From Azoarcus sp. Aa7 (GTDB lineage Bacteria > Pseudomonadota > Gammaproteobacteria > Burkholderiales > Rhodocyclaceae): 64,000 nt of DNA. The translations under genes and the position numbers were made by a program. The notes beneath the pieces are model-generated. The model saw nothing but the letters and a program-made list of their open reading frames with translations. It did no database searches and was not told the origin of the DNA. This document shows, in pieces, positions 46,946 to 56,051 of this stretch (its first letter is position 1; every line of letters begins with the position of its first letter). The DNA lies in assembly GCF_014822185.1 (NCBI RefSeq), contig NZ_QVLR01000010.1, forward strand, positions 41,495 through 105,494. The letters are read 5' to 3'.

Positions 46946-47974
46946 ATGACGGCAAGCGGAGAACTGCAGTACCCCTTCGACGACACCCCCGGCGCGGGCG
47001 AAGTGAAGCAGGTCGCACCCGGCGTGGGCTGGGTGCGCATGCCGCTGCCCTTCGTGCTCAACCACATCAACCTGTGGACGCTGGACGACGGCGACGCGCT
47101 CGCCGTCGTCGACACCGGCTTCGGCATCGACCCGGTACGCGACAACTGGAACGCCATCCTCGACCGCGACCGGCGCCCGCTGTCGCGCATCGTCGTCACC
47201 CACAGCCACCCCGACCACCTCGGCCTCGCGAGCTGGCTCGCCGAGCGCGACGGCGCGCCGGTGCAGATGACGCAGGGCGAATTCTTCAACGGCCACGCGA
47301 TCTGGAACCAGGTCGCGGGCAACGCCGTCGAGGAGATGGTCGCGCACTTCGCCGCCCACGGCCTCGACCCCGAGCGCCAGGGGGCGCTGCGCGAGCGCGG
47401 CAACTCGTACCGCCGCGGCGTCCCGGCCCTGCCGAAATCCTATCAGCGCATCTTCGACGGCGACGTGCTGCGCATCGGCGCGCACGACTGGCGCGTGATC
47501 GTCGGCTACGGCCATTCCCCCGAGCACGCGAGCCTGTATTGCGAGTCGCTCGGAGTGCTCATTTCGGGCGATATGCTGCTACCGCGCATCTCGACAAACG
47601 TCAGCGTTTACGCCCTCACGCCGGACGACGACCTGCTCGGCTGGTTTCTCGAATCATTAAACCGCTTCAAGGACTTGCCCGACGATACGCTCGTGCTACC
47701 ATCGCACGGGCATCCGTTCCGCGGTATCCGTGCGCGCATCGAACAACTCGATGTGCACCACCGTGAACGCTGCGATGCACTATTGGACGAAATCAAGACC
47801 CCCCGCAGCGCCGGGGAACTGCTATCGACGCTGTTCCCCCGAGAGCTGGATACCCATCAGGTCATGTTCGCCATGGGAGAGGCGATTGCGCACCTCAACT
47901 ACCTCGTCGCGCGCGGCGAGGTCCGCAAGGTGGGCGACCGGACAGGCATCATCCGATTCGAAAAATCAGCTTGA
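46946..47974 (+). CDS. MBL-fold metallo-hydrolase next to phaC
   Basis: A 342-residue protein with HxHxDH in VTHSHPDHLGLA (about 80-91), Asp in LISGDMLLPRIS and a late His in LPSHGHPFRG. The C-terminal 80 residues are helical and may form a winged helix (GELLSTLFPRELD, AIAHLNYLVARGEVRK). ATG at 46946 lies eight bases after GGAG. phaC follows after 20 bases, suggesting co-expression. A hydroxyacyl-thioesterase role is possible but unproven. Confidence 0.87.
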   Translation: MTASGELQYPFDDTPGAGEVKQVAPGVGWVRMPLPFVLNHINLWTLDDGDALAVVDTGFGIDPVRDNWNAILDRDRRPLSRIVVTHSHPDHLGLASWLAERDGAPVQMTQGEFFNGHAIWNQVAGNAVEEMVAHFAAHGLDPERQGALRERGNSYRRGVPALPKSYQRIFDGDVLRIGAHDWRVIVGYGHSPEHASLYCESLGVLISGDMLLPRISTNVSVYALTPDDDLLGWFLESLNRFKDLPDDTLVLPSHGHPFRGIRARIEQLDVHHRERCDALLDEIKTPRSAGELLSTLFPRELDTHQVMFAMGEAIAHLNYLVARGEVRKVGDRTGIIRFEKSA

Positions 47975-47994
47975 AAACAGGAGCAAGACAAGAA

Positions 47995-49818
47995 ATGGCC
48001 GCACCCACACCCGAGACCGTGTTCGCCGACCTGCCCGACCCCAAGGAAGTCGCGAAAACCTACGCCGAGGTCGCCCAGCGCGCCTCGCACCTCATCAGCG
48101 AACACGTCCAGCGCCAGCTCAAGCGGGGCGTAACGACCCCCAGCGACGAGCTGGGCATCGCGCAGGCCTTCATGGACATGATGGCCAAGCTGCTGGCCAA
48201 CCCGTACAAGCTGGCGCAGTCGCAGATGAACCTGGTGTGGGACTACTTCTCGCTGTGGCAGCACTCGATGCTGCGCGTGATGGGCATGCACGGCGCGCCG
48301 ATCGCCGCGCCGGAAAAGACCGACAAGCGCTTCAAGGACGAGGAGTGGGAAGAGCACTTCCTGTTCGACTTCATCAAGCAGTCCTACCTGATCGCCGCAC
48401 GCCACGTGCATGACACCGTGTGCTGTGTCGACGGGCTCGACGAGCAGACGCAGAAGAAGGTCAATTTCTACACGCGCCAGTACATCGACGCGCTGTCGCC
48501 GTCGAACTTCGCGCTGACCAACCCGGAAGTGTTCCGCGAGACGGTCAAGAACAACGGCCAGAACCTGATCAAGGGCCTGAACAACCTGCTGCGCGACATG
48601 GAAGACGGCGGCGGCCAGCTGCGCGTGCGCATGACCGACACCAGCGCCTTCGAGCTGGGCAAGAACGTCGGCACGACGCCGGGCAAGGTCGTGTTTCAGA
48701 CCGACATGATGCAGCTGATCCAGTACACGCCGACCACGCAGAAGGCGTACAAGCGGCCGCTGCTGATCGTGCCGCCGTGGATCAACAAGTTCTACATCCT
48801 CGACCTGCGCGAGAAGAACTCGTACGTGAAGTGGTGCTTGGACCAGGGCCACACGGTGTTCGTGATCTCGTGGGTGAACCCGGACGAGCGCCTCGCCGAC
48901 AAGACCTTCGAGTCCTACGTGCTCGAAGGCATCATCGCGGCCCTCGACGCGATCGAGAAGCAGACCGGCGAGAAGGAAGTGAACGCCTGCGGCTACTGCC
49001 TGGGCGGCACGCTGCTGGCGACCACGCTCGCCTACCTCGCGGGCAAGAAGCAGAAGCGCATCGCCGCGGCGACCTTCTTCACGACCATGACCGACTTCTC
49101 GGAACCGGGCGAACTGGGCGTGTTCATCGACGAGCAGCAGGTATCCAGCCTCGAGAAGAAGATGTTCGAGCGCGGCTACCTCGAAGGCGCCGAGATGGCG
49201 GGCACCTTCAACATGATGCGCGCCAACGACCTGATCTGGTCCTTCGTCGTCAATAACTACCTGATGGGCAAGGATCCCTTCCCGTTCGACCTGCTCTACT
49301 GGAACTCCGACTCGACGCGCATGCCGGCGAAGATGCACAGCTTCTACCTGCGCGCGTTGTACATGGAAAACCGCCTCGTGCAGCCGGGCGGCATCGAGGT
49401 CGACGGCGTCGAAATCGACCTCGGCAAGATCAAGGTTCCCTGCTACTTCATCTCGACGCTGGAAGACCACATCGCACCGTGGAAGAGCACCTACACCGGC
49501 GCGACGAACTTCGGCGGCCCCGTGCGCTTCGTGCTGGGCGGCTCGGGCCACATCGCCGGCATCGTCAACCCGCCGGTCGCGAACAAGTACGGCTACTGGC
49601 TGAACCCGGCCGCGAAGCTCGCCGGCACCGCCGACAAGTGGTTCGAGGGCGCCGAGCACCAGCAGGGCTCGTGGTGGACCGACTGGCAGGCGTGGGTCAC
49701 CGCGCACGATTCGGAGCAGGTCGACGTGCGCGATCCGGCCAAGGGCAAGCTGAAGGTGGTAGAGGAAGCCCCGGGCTCCTACGTCAAGATCCGTCTCGAC
49801 GCGAAACAGGCCGCCTGA
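47995..49818 (+). CDS. phaC: Class I poly(3-hydroxyalkanoate) synthase
   Basis: Polymerises (R)-3-hydroxyacyl-CoA into PHA at granule surfaces. 607 residues. The lipase-like box with catalytic Cys is ACGYCLGGTLLA (about 335), Asp lies in STLEDHIAPW (about 495) and His in GGSGHIAGIVNPP (about 525). ATG at 47995 follows AGGAGCAAGACAAGAA. A partner thiolase lies 3 kb away. phaA-phaB proper and phasins are not in the window. Confidence 0.96.
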   Translation: MAAPTPETVFADLPDPKEVAKTYAEVAQRASHLISEHVQRQLKRGVTTPSDELGIAQAFMDMMAKLLANPYKLAQSQMNLVWDYFSLWQHSMLRVMGMHGAPIAAPEKTDKRFKDEEWEEHFLFDFIKQSYLIAARHVHDTVCCVDGLDEQTQKKVNFYTRQYIDALSPSNFALTNPEVFRETVKNNGQNLIKGLNNLLRDMEDGGGQLRVRMTDTSAFELGKNVGTTPGKVVFQTDMMQLIQYTPTTQKAYKRPLLIVPPWINKFYILDLREKNSYVKWCLDQGHTVFVISWVNPDERLADKTFESYVLEGIIAALDAIEKQTGEKEVNACGYCLGGTLLATTLAYLAGKKQKRIAAATFFTTMTDFSEPGELGVFIDEQQVSSLEKKMFERGYLEGAEMAGTFNMMRANDLIWSFVVNNYLMGKDPFPFDLLYWNSDSTRMPAKMHSFYLRALYMENRLVQPGGIEVDGVEIDLGKIKVPCYFISTLEDHIAPWKSTYTGATNFGGPVRFVLGGSGHIAGIVNPPVANKYGYWLNPAAKLAGTADKWFEGAEHQQGSWWTDWQAWVTAHDSEQVDVRDPAKGKLKVVEEAPGSYVKIRLDAKQAA

Positions 49819-49851
49819 TTCCCGTCTGAACCGGATCCGGCGACAATGAAC

Positions 49852-49874
49852 GCGAGGGGGCCCGGCCCCCTCGC
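49852..49874 (+). terminator. Hairpin after phaC
   Basis: GCGAGGGGG/CCCCCTCGC, nine perfect base pairs with a five-base loop, 34 bases after the phaC stop. A weak T-rich tail follows (TGTCGTTT). Confidence 0.65.
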
Positions 49875-49922
49875 TGTCGTTTACCGCCGCCCGTTACGCC
49901 AACCCGCCTTTCGGCCCCTGCG

Positions 49923-50411
49923 ATGCCAGCCGCCCTCCATTCCCCCCCGCCCGCCCCGTCCACCCTGCGTCTCGTGCTCGACACGAACACCGTGATGGCG
50001 CTGTGGGCGTTCGAAGATCCCCGGCTGCAGCACCTGCGCCAGTGGATCGAGCGCGACCGGGCAGTGCTGCTGGCCAGCGCGGCAACGCTGGAGGAGCTGC
50101 GGCGCGTGCTCGCCTACCGCCAGTTCGCGATTGCCCCGGAGCGCCAGGCGACCATCCTCGCGACCTACGCCGGCCGCTCGAGCACGGTACCGGCACCCGA
50201 CGCCGCAGAGGACCCGCCTCCCCTGCCCGCCTGTCGCGACCGCGACGACCAGAAATTCCTCGAAACCGCGCGCGACGGCGGTGCGAGCCATCTCGTCAGC
50301 CGCGACAAGCTGCTGCTGAAGCTCAACCGCCACCGGCTCGTGCGGCCGCTGTTCGCGATCCTGACGCCCGAGGCGCTCGACGCCACGCTGCGCACCGAGT
50401 CCGGCGCCTGA
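49923..50411 (+). CDS. PIN-domain protein (PIN_3, toxin-like)
   Basis: A 162-residue putative ribonuclease. Acidic residues are in LVLDTNTVMAL (first Asp), TLEELRRVL (Glu), CRDRDDQKFLETA (Asp pair) and SRDKLLLK, as in the 'putative toxin, PIN family' group. No antitoxin gene is adjacent. The start could also be at the internal region just before the PIN core; ATG at 49923 is used. Confidence 0.75.
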   Translation: MPAALHSPPPAPSTLRLVLDTNTVMALWAFEDPRLQHLRQWIERDRAVLLASAATLEELRRVLAYRQFAIAPERQATILATYAGRSSTVPAPDAAEDPPPLPACRDRDDQKFLETARDGGASHLVSRDKLLLKLNRHRLVRPLFAILTPEALDATLRTESGA

Positions 50412-50432
50412 GGTTCCTCGCGGGGGCGAGCC

Positions 50433-51266
50433 TCAGGTCGCTTCGGCGAGGGCGCGGCGCAATGCCGCCAGATAGCGCAGGCCCGCGGCCGCGCGGCTGC
50501 CGTACCAGGACGCCATCTCGCCGTCGATCATCGCCGCCGGCCGCCCCGACAGCGCCGCGACTTCGGCCAGATGCCGCTCGCGGAAGCGATAGGGTTCGCT
50601 TGACAGGAACACGCGCGCGACACCGGTCATCCACGGCGCCTGCCAACCGATTTCCGGATAACGCACGCCGGCGTCGGCGGGCAGCGTGTCCCACCCCACG
50701 GCCGCCAGCGTCGCGGAGATGTAGGTGTCGCGCGCGACGCTCATCCACGGCTCGCGCCAGATGAGATACAGGACGTCTTCGCGCGACAGCTCCCGCGCGA
50801 CCGCCTGCGCCTCGGCCAGCGCCGCCTCGAGGTCGGCGGCGAGGCGTACGGCGCGGTCGGCGCAATGGAATACGCCACAAAACAGGCGATACAGCTCGAG
50901 ATTGTCCGCCGGCGTGCAGGGATGGGTGACGATCACGTTGGGCACGAAGGTCGCCAGTTCCTCGACCGTCTCGCGCCTGTTCTCGTCGACATTGACGATC
51001 AGGTGGGTCGGCGCAAGCCCGCGCACGACTTCCATCTTCACGTCCTTCGTGCCGCCGACCTTGGGAATGGTCTTCAGGACATCGCGCGGGTGCACACAGA
51101 AGCCCGTGCGCCCCACCAGACGATCGGCCAGCCCGAGCTCGCACACGAGCTCGGTCAGCGAAGGCACGAGCGACACGATGCGCACTTCGCCGACAGCCGG
51201 CCGGTGTTCGATGCCGAGGGCGTCGCGGAGGGTCGATGCTAGGTCGGCCGCAGGTGATATTTTCAT
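50433..51266 (-). CDS. BtuF-like helical-backbone metal/cobalamin-binding protein, no signal peptide
   Basis: A 277-residue protein of the type III periplasmic binding fold. VRIVSLVPSLTELVCELGLADRLVG (split at about residue 40) and VGRTGFCVHPRD match BtuF/cobalamin-binding relatives. KVGGTKDVKME and LIVNVDENRRETVE also fit. No Sec signal or lipobox is visible and no permease is adjacent, so it may act in the cytoplasm or is misnamed by homology. ATG at 51266. Confidence 0.75.
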   Translation of the reverse strand: MKISPAADLASTLRDALGIEHRPAVGEVRIVSLVPSLTELVCELGLADRLVGRTGFCVHPRDVLKTIPKVGGTKDVKMEVVRGLAPTHLIVNVDENRRETVEELATFVPNVIVTHPCTPADNLELYRLFCGVFHCADRAVRLAADLEAALAEAQAVARELSREDVLYLIWREPWMSVARDTYISATLAAVGWDTLPADAGVRYPEIGWQAPWMTGVARVFLSSEPYRFRERHLAEVAALSGRPAAMIDGEMASWYGSRAAAGLRYLAALRRALAEAT

Positions 51267-51449
51267 CGACGTGGAACCTGAACGGGAATCGCTCGCGATT
51301 GTAGGGCAGGCGTCGCAACTGTGGACAACGGGACGGATGCCTCCGTCCTAGTCGGCTTGCCCGGCAGCGGGAGACGCCAATATTCCGCTGTTTCGGGATA
51401 TTGCGTTGCAGTATGCTTAGCCCCCCAAACAGAACATCCAGGGCTTGTC

Positions 51450-53360
51450 GTGCACACTGCCGACCGTGTGGAACACCCGACCGATACGCCAGCCGCCCAC
51501 CAGCGTGCCGGACTGGCCGGACTCGCTGTTTCGGCGATCGGCGTCGTCTATGGCGATATCGGCACCAGCCCGCTGTACACGCTGAAGGAAGTGTTCAACG
51601 GCCCGCACGCCGTGCCGGTGACCCCGGCGAACGTGTACGGGATCCTGTCGCTGGTGTTCTGGGCGCTGATGCTGGTGGTGTCGGCCAAGTACGTGGTCTT
51701 CATCACCCGCGCCGACAACCGCGGCGAAGGCGGGATCATGGCGCTGACCTCGCTCGCGCTGCGCGTCGTCCCCGACGGCCGCAAGGCCTGGGTGCTGTCG
51801 TCGCTGGGGGTGTTCGGCGCGGCGCTGTTCTACGGCGACGGCATGATCACGCCGGCGATCTCGGTGCTGTCGGCAGTCGAAGGCCTCGAAGTCGCGACGC
51901 CGGCCTTCGCGCCCTACGTGCTGCCGATCGCGCTCGTGGTCCTGGTGGGCCTCTTCATGATGCAGCGCCACGGCACCCAGAAGGTCGGGGCGGTGTTCGG
52001 GCCGGTGATGGTGTGCTGGTTCCTCCTGCTGGCGGCCCTGGGCATCTCCGGCATCCGCCTGCACCCGGAAATCCTCGGCGCGATGAATCCCGCGTGGGCC
52101 CTGGGCTTCCTCGCCGACAACCCGCTGCTGGGCTGGCTCGGCCTGGGCGCCGTGGTGCTCGCGATCACCGGCGGCGAGGCGCTGTACGCCGACATGGGCC
52201 ACTTCGGCCGCAAACCGATCAAGCTCGCCTGGTTCACGGTCGTGCTCCCGTCGCTGTACCTGAACTACCTCGGCCAGGGTGCGCTGATCCTCGACCACCC
52301 GGATAACGTCCGCAACCCGTTCTACCTGCTGGTGCCCGACGAGTTCGTGTATCCGATGGTCGGCATGGCGACGCTGGCGACCATCATCGCCAGCCAGGCC
52401 GTGATCTCGGGCGCCTACTCGCTGACGCGCCAGGCGATGCAGCTCGGCTACGCGCCGCGCATGCGCACGATCTTTACGTCGGCGCGCGAGATGGGCCAGA
52501 TCTACGTGCCGAGCATCAACTGGATGCTGCTCGGCGCGGTGATCGCGCTGGTCGTCGGCTTCCGCTCGTCGAGCGCGCTGGCTTCGGCCTACGGCATAGC
52601 GGTGACGATGACGATGATGATCGACACGGTGCTCGCCTTCGTCGTCGTGCGCGCGCTGTGGGGCTGGGGCAAGGTGCAGGCGGGCCTCTTCCTCGCGGTG
52701 TTCCTCACCGTCGATATCGCCTTCTTCTCCGCGACCACGGTGAAGATCCTCGCCGGCGGCTGGTTCCCGCTGCTGATCGGGGCCGTGATCTTCACCTTCC
52801 TGACGACCTGGAAGCGCGGCCGCACGATGCTCAACAACCGCATCCGCACCGACACCATCCCGCTCGACCTGTTCATCCAGTCGATGTTCACGAGCCCCCC
52901 GCCGCGCGTCGCCGGTACGGCGGTGTTCCTGACGACCTGGCTCGACGGCGTGCCTCGCGCGCTGCTGCACAACATCCTGCACAACAAGGTGCTGCACGAG
53001 CGCGTGGTGGTGCTGCTGGTGCATACCGCGGACGTCTCCCACGTCGCGGAGAAGGACCGCATCGAGCTCGAGGAGGTCGACTACGGCTTCTACCGCCTGC
53101 GCCTGACCTTCGGCTTCATGGACGATCCGGACATCCCGGCCGAGCTGGCGCGCTGCGCCGAGCACGGACTCACCTTCGAGACCATGGAGACCTCGTTCTT
53201 CCTCGGCCGCGAAACCATCGTCCGGCGCATGGGCTCGGGCATGGCACGCTGGCGCGAGCGCCTCTTCATCGTCATGTTCCGCAATGCCGGCAGCGCGGCC
53301 GACTACTTCCACCTGCCGCCGAACCGGGTGGTGGAACTGGGTACCCAAGTCGAGCTATGA
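51450..53360 (+). CDS. kup: Kup-type potassium:proton symporter
   Basis: A 636-residue inner-membrane potassium transporter with twelve helices (about 20-440) and a cytoplasmic C-terminal domain. GVVYGDIGTSPLYTLKEVF near the N-terminus and FYGDGMITPAISVLSAVEG are diagnostic; GGEALYADMGHFGR follows. GTG at 51450 gives a typical N-terminus of about 25 residues before helix 1; the longer frame from 51321 is unlikely. Divergent from the BtuF-like gene. Confidence 0.93.
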   Translation: MHTADRVEHPTDTPAAHQRAGLAGLAVSAIGVVYGDIGTSPLYTLKEVFNGPHAVPVTPANVYGILSLVFWALMLVVSAKYVVFITRADNRGEGGIMALTSLALRVVPDGRKAWVLSSLGVFGAALFYGDGMITPAISVLSAVEGLEVATPAFAPYVLPIALVVLVGLFMMQRHGTQKVGAVFGPVMVCWFLLLAALGISGIRLHPEILGAMNPAWALGFLADNPLLGWLGLGAVVLAITGGEALYADMGHFGRKPIKLAWFTVVLPSLYLNYLGQGALILDHPDNVRNPFYLLVPDEFVYPMVGMATLATIIASQAVISGAYSLTRQAMQLGYAPRMRTIFTSAREMGQIYVPSINWMLLGAVIALVVGFRSSSALASAYGIAVTMTMMIDTVLAFVVVRALWGWGKVQAGLFLAVFLTVDIAFFSATTVKILAGGWFPLLIGAVIFTFLTTWKRGRTMLNNRIRTDTIPLDLFIQSMFTSPPPRVAGTAVFLTTWLDGVPRALLHNILHNKVLHERVVVLLVHTADVSHVAEKDRIELEEVDYGFYRLRLTFGFMDDPDIPAELARCAEHGLTFETMETSFFLGRETIVRRMGSGMARWRERLFIVMFRNAGSAADYFHLPPNRVVELGTQVEL

Positions 53361-53399
53361 TCCGAACAGTCGGATTTCCAGCGATGAGGGCGCGCCGCC

Positions 53400-53861
53400 A
53401 TGAAACACATCGTCTCGGCCGTGCCCGGCCGCATACGGGTCCGGGATAGCCATCTGCGCGATGGCGCACGGCATGCCGGACTGGGTGCTGAACTGGCCGC
53501 GCTCGAGGGCGTGAGCTCGGTCGAGGGCAATATCGTCACCGGCAGCTTCCTGCTGCGCTACGATGCGGCGCAGGTCCCTCACCCCGTGATGGAAGCCCGC
53601 GTATCGACCGCAGTCGCCGCCGCGCTCGACCTGCCACCAGTTGCCGCGCAGGAAGAGGCATCCGGCCGACGCACGCTGCGACGCTGGCAGCGCGACCGGC
53701 GCCTCAACACCTGGGCGAAATACGGCATGCTGGGCAGTCTCGGCGCCTCGCTGGCGCTGGCCGCAGCCGGCAGCAAGAAGGCGCATGCGGCGACCGGCGC
53801 CCTGTTCCTCGGCCTGCTGGGCATCCACATGGCGGTACACCGCCGTCATCTGTTCAAATAG
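53400..53861 (+). CDS. HMA-like domain protein with C-terminal membrane segment (candidate fez-type)
   Basis: A 153-residue protein. An HMA_2-like ferredoxin fold lacks the CxxC metal motif and instead starts HIVSAVPGRIRVRDSHLRD, with an Arg-rich GRIRVR. The C-terminal 50 residues contain a basic linker (RRWQRDRRLNTW) and one or two hydrophobic helices (about 107-147). First gene of a tight operon ending in a P1B-type ATPase, which shares the GR[IV]R motif. ATG at 53400, 39 bases after kup. Confidence 0.75.
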   Translation: MKHIVSAVPGRIRVRDSHLRDGARHAGLGAELAALEGVSSVEGNIVTGSFLLRYDAAQVPHPVMEARVSTAVAAALDLPPVAAQEEASGRRTLRRWQRDRRLNTWAKYGMLGSLGASLALAAAGSKKAHAATGALFLGLLGIHMAVHRRHLFK

Positions 53862-53904
53862 CGGGCACACGACCGCTGCCATCTCCGGACCCACGCCGCA
53901 TCCC

Positions 53905-54240
53905 ATGGACGCATTCGAGCAACTGCAACGCTTCTCGCGCAACCTGCGCATCGCCCATCACATCCCGGGGCGCATCCGCCTCAAGCTCGAAGTCGATCTC
54001 GACCAGGGCCAGATGGACGCGATCGGCGACGCGAAACGCTTCGGGCAGGCGCTCGACCACACCCCCGGGATCCGCTCGGTCAAGCTGAACCTGCTGGCCC
54101 GCTCCTGCACCGTCGAATACGACACCGGGGCGATTCCCGCCGCCGCTTGGCCGGACCTGCTCGGCGGGGTGCGCTCGCCCGCGGCCGAGGCCCTGCTCGA
54201 CATCCTCGTCGCCAAGCACCGCGAGGTGTCGAGTGCATAA
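53905..54240 (+). CDS. HMA-like domain protein (candidate fez-type)
   Basis: A 111-residue soluble protein with RIAHHIPGRIRLKLEVD (about 18-34), the same GRIR motif, followed by a beta-alpha-beta core (GIRSVKLNLLARSCTVEYD) typical of HMA_2. No CxxC. ATG at 53905. The end overlaps the next gene by eight bases. Probably works with the ATPase in the same operon. Confidence 0.75.
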   Translation: MDAFEQLQRFSRNLRIAHHIPGRIRLKLEVDLDQGQMDAIGDAKRFGQALDHTPGIRSVKLNLLARSCTVEYDTGAIPAAAWPDLLGGVRSPAAEALLDILVAKHREVSSA

Positions 54241-54928
54241 CTACGACGAGGCGATCCTGCGCGGCCGGCGCATCGAGCGCAAGGCGCCGTTCCCGCCGAC
54301 ACACCAGGCGCTGCGCATCGCGCTGTACGACGAATTCGCCGCCCGCGCCTTCTTCCGCAAGGCGGTCGAGGCCTACGGGCCGCGGGAACCGTTCGCCGCG
54401 AGCCTGAAGGCGGCCGAGGCGCGCATCGCGACGCTCGCACGGTTGTGCCGGCGCCACGGCGTCGCCAGCCCGCTCGATCCCTTCCTGCTGGAGACCAGCC
54501 TCGCCGCAGGCTGGCGCGCGAACTGCGAGCGTGGGCTTGCCGGTACGCTCGGCCGCCTGCAACTGTACGAGACGCTGATCGCGCGCACCGACGGTGGCCT
54601 GCGCAAGAGCCTGCGCCGCCTGCAGGCCGAGGATGCGCGGCAGTTGCAGGTATGGCACGAGGCCGCCGCGGATGCGCTGCGCCTCGAGCAGGTGCACGCG
54701 CAAGGCGGCGTCGCGCCCGAGGAGGCCCACATGGAACACGGGCTGATCGCCGATTTCCTCGAAAAGACTTTCTCCGTGCTCAGCGGCCAGCACCACGCCA
54801 TCGGCGTCGTCGGCCCGCTGCTGGGCAAACTCAACCCCGCACTGCTGGCCGGCATCGCAGCCGGCGGCGCGGGCGTCCTGCTTGCCCGCGGCAAGCGCAA
54901 TTTCACTCACGACGGAAAGGAGGGATGA
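54233..54928 (+). CDS. Ferritin-like helical protein in the fez-type operon
   Basis: A 231-residue protein. A four-helix arrangement is suggested by ALRIALYDEFAARAFFRKAVEAY, AEARIATLARLCRRHG, RLQLYETLIART and LQAEDARQLQVWHEA (residues about 25-145). Glu and His placement resembles ferritin-like/DUF2202 folds, though the second ExxH is altered (EARI). A C-terminal hydrophobic Gly-rich helix follows (about 190-220). GTG at 54233 overlaps the previous stop; the usual HNYDEAILRGRR start supports it. Iron binding is inferred. Confidence 0.65.
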   Translation: MHNYDEAILRGRRIERKAPFPPTHQALRIALYDEFAARAFFRKAVEAYGPREPFAASLKAAEARIATLARLCRRHGVASPLDPFLLETSLAAGWRANCERGLAGTLGRLQLYETLIARTDGGLRKSLRRLQAEDARQLQVWHEAAADALRLEQVHAQGGVAPEEAHMEHGLIADFLEKTFSVLSGQHHAIGVVGPLLGKLNPALLAGIAAGGAGVLLARGKRNFTHDGKEG

Positions 54929-54929
54929 G

Positions 54930-55355
54930 ATGTATCCCGTGCTTCCATTCGCAATCGGCGCCATGGTCGGCGCCGCGGCCGTAAGGCTGCTGAAGACGGT
55001 CAGCCTGCGCGGCAGCCTGGACAAGGCGCAGGAACGACTGCGCGACGCGACGATTTCCAGCCTCGACGCGATCGAACACTCGTCGGCGGGCCTGAAAGCC
55101 AAACTGGCGGCGCCTGCAGCTCCGGAAACCGCAGCCCCGGCTGCGGCCGCATCCGCCGACCCGGCAGTTGAAACCGCGCCGGCAAGCAAGCCCCGGGCGC
55201 GCCGCCGCAGCAGCCCTGTCACCAGCGCAGCCAAGACGGCCGATGCCACCAAGGCCGCCAAGACCGCCGAAGCGGCCGCAGCGCGCCCGCGCACACGCAA
55301 GAAAGCCGCGGCTCCGGTTCCGGTGCCGCCTGCCGACACCGGAGACTCGGCCTGA
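54930..55355 (+). CDS. Small membrane-anchored Ala/Lys/Pro-rich protein in the fez-type operon
   Basis: A 141-residue protein. N-terminal hydrophobic helix (about 3-20, PVLPFAIGAMVGAAAVRLL), an amphipathic helix (about 28-55) and a long low-complexity Ala/Pro/Lys/Arg-rich tail (about 60-141). Begins one base after the preceding stop. The basic disordered tail on a membrane anchor resembles scaffold proteins of compartments, but that is inference. Confidence 0.68.
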   Translation: MYPVLPFAIGAMVGAAAVRLLKTVSLRGSLDKAQERLRDATISSLDAIEHSSAGLKAKLAAPAAPETAAPAAAASADPAVETAPASKPRARRRSSPVTSAAKTADATKAAKTAEAAAARPRTRKKAAAPVPVPPADTGDSA

Positions 55356-55717
55356 TGCGCGCGATGCGTAAGCTTCCGGTCAAGGTGAAGGCCGGCGAGA
55401 TGCCGGCGAATTTCGTCCGCGGCTTCGTCGCCACCGGCCTGCTGGCGGCCCTGCAGGAGCCGGCCGGGCGCGCCACGCCGGCGGCCGGCCGGGCCGTGCT
55501 GAAGCAGGCGCTGCAGGGCGGCACAGCGCTGGCGGCCGGCTGCGCGGCAGCCGATGCCTGGCAACGGCAGGATTTCCGCGGCGTGCTGGTGGCCGTCGCG
55601 AGCGGCGCGGCGGGTCTGGCCGCGATCGATTACCTGGCGCGCCAATCCGCGCGCCGCAGCAACGGAAAAAGGGAGAAGCACCTTGGGCAAGAAGAAGCAC
55701 AAGAAAGCGCGGCATGA
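55355..55717 (+). CDS. Small Gly/Ala-rich hydrophobic protein in the fez-type operon
   Basis: A 120-residue protein with two hydrophobic, Gly/Ala-rich segments (about 22-33 and 50-93, e.g. GTALAAGCAAADAW and GVLVAVASGAAGLAAIDYL) and a charged C-terminal tail. ATG shares bases with the preceding stop (TGATG). No known family recognised; predicted membrane-associated. Confidence 0.65.
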   Translation: MRAMRKLPVKVKAGEMPANFVRGFVATGLLAALQEPAGRATPAAGRAVLKQALQGGTALAAGCAAADAWQRQDFRGVLVAVASGAAGLAAIDYLARQSARRSNGKREKHLGQEEAQESAA

Positions 55718-56051
55718 CGAGTACGCCGCCGGCTACGCGCCGGGCGGCTGGGGCAGCGGCTACGGCATGCCCGCCGGCGGCCAGGGCGGCCCCGCGGGCC
55801 ACGGCTTCGACGCGGGCCTGCTGCACGCGATGCCCGGCCTGCTGAAGTCGCGCCAATACGACCAGTTCCTGCTCGGCGCCGCGATCGGCGCGGCCGCCGC
55901 CTACGTGCTGAGCGACGAGGAGCTGCGCGGCAAGCTGCTGAAGACGGGCATGAAGCTGTATGCGGGCATGCTCGGCGGCGTCGAGGAGTTCAAGGAACAG
56001 ATGGCCGACCTGAAGGCCGAAGTTGAGGCGGAGCAGCACGGCGGCGCATGA
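55683..56051 (+). CDS. YtxH-like Gly-rich small protein in the fez-type operon
   Basis: A 122-residue protein. A lysine-rich start (GKKKHKKARHDEY), a Gly-rich stretch (about 20-45), one hydrophobic helix (QFLLGAAIGAAAAYVLSDEE, about 58-77) and a C-terminal amphipathic helix (LGGVEEFKEQMADLKAEVEAE). This fits YtxH/DUF5132-like proteins. No ATG; TTG at 55683 lies behind GGGAGAAG and overlaps the preceding gene by 35 bases. Its end overlaps the ATPase start by four. Confidence 0.68.
   Translation: MGKKKHKKARHDEYAAGYAPGGWGSGYGMPAGGQGGPAGHGFDAGLLHAMPGLLKSRQYDQFLLGAAIGAAAAYVLSDEELRGKLLKTGMKLYAGMLGGVEEFKEQMADLKAEVEAEQHGGA

Noticed and set aside
49923..50411. Complete toxin-antitoxin module
   Set aside because: Only the PIN protein is present. 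The flanking genes are phaC and a BtuF-like protein, with no small antitoxin frame nearby.
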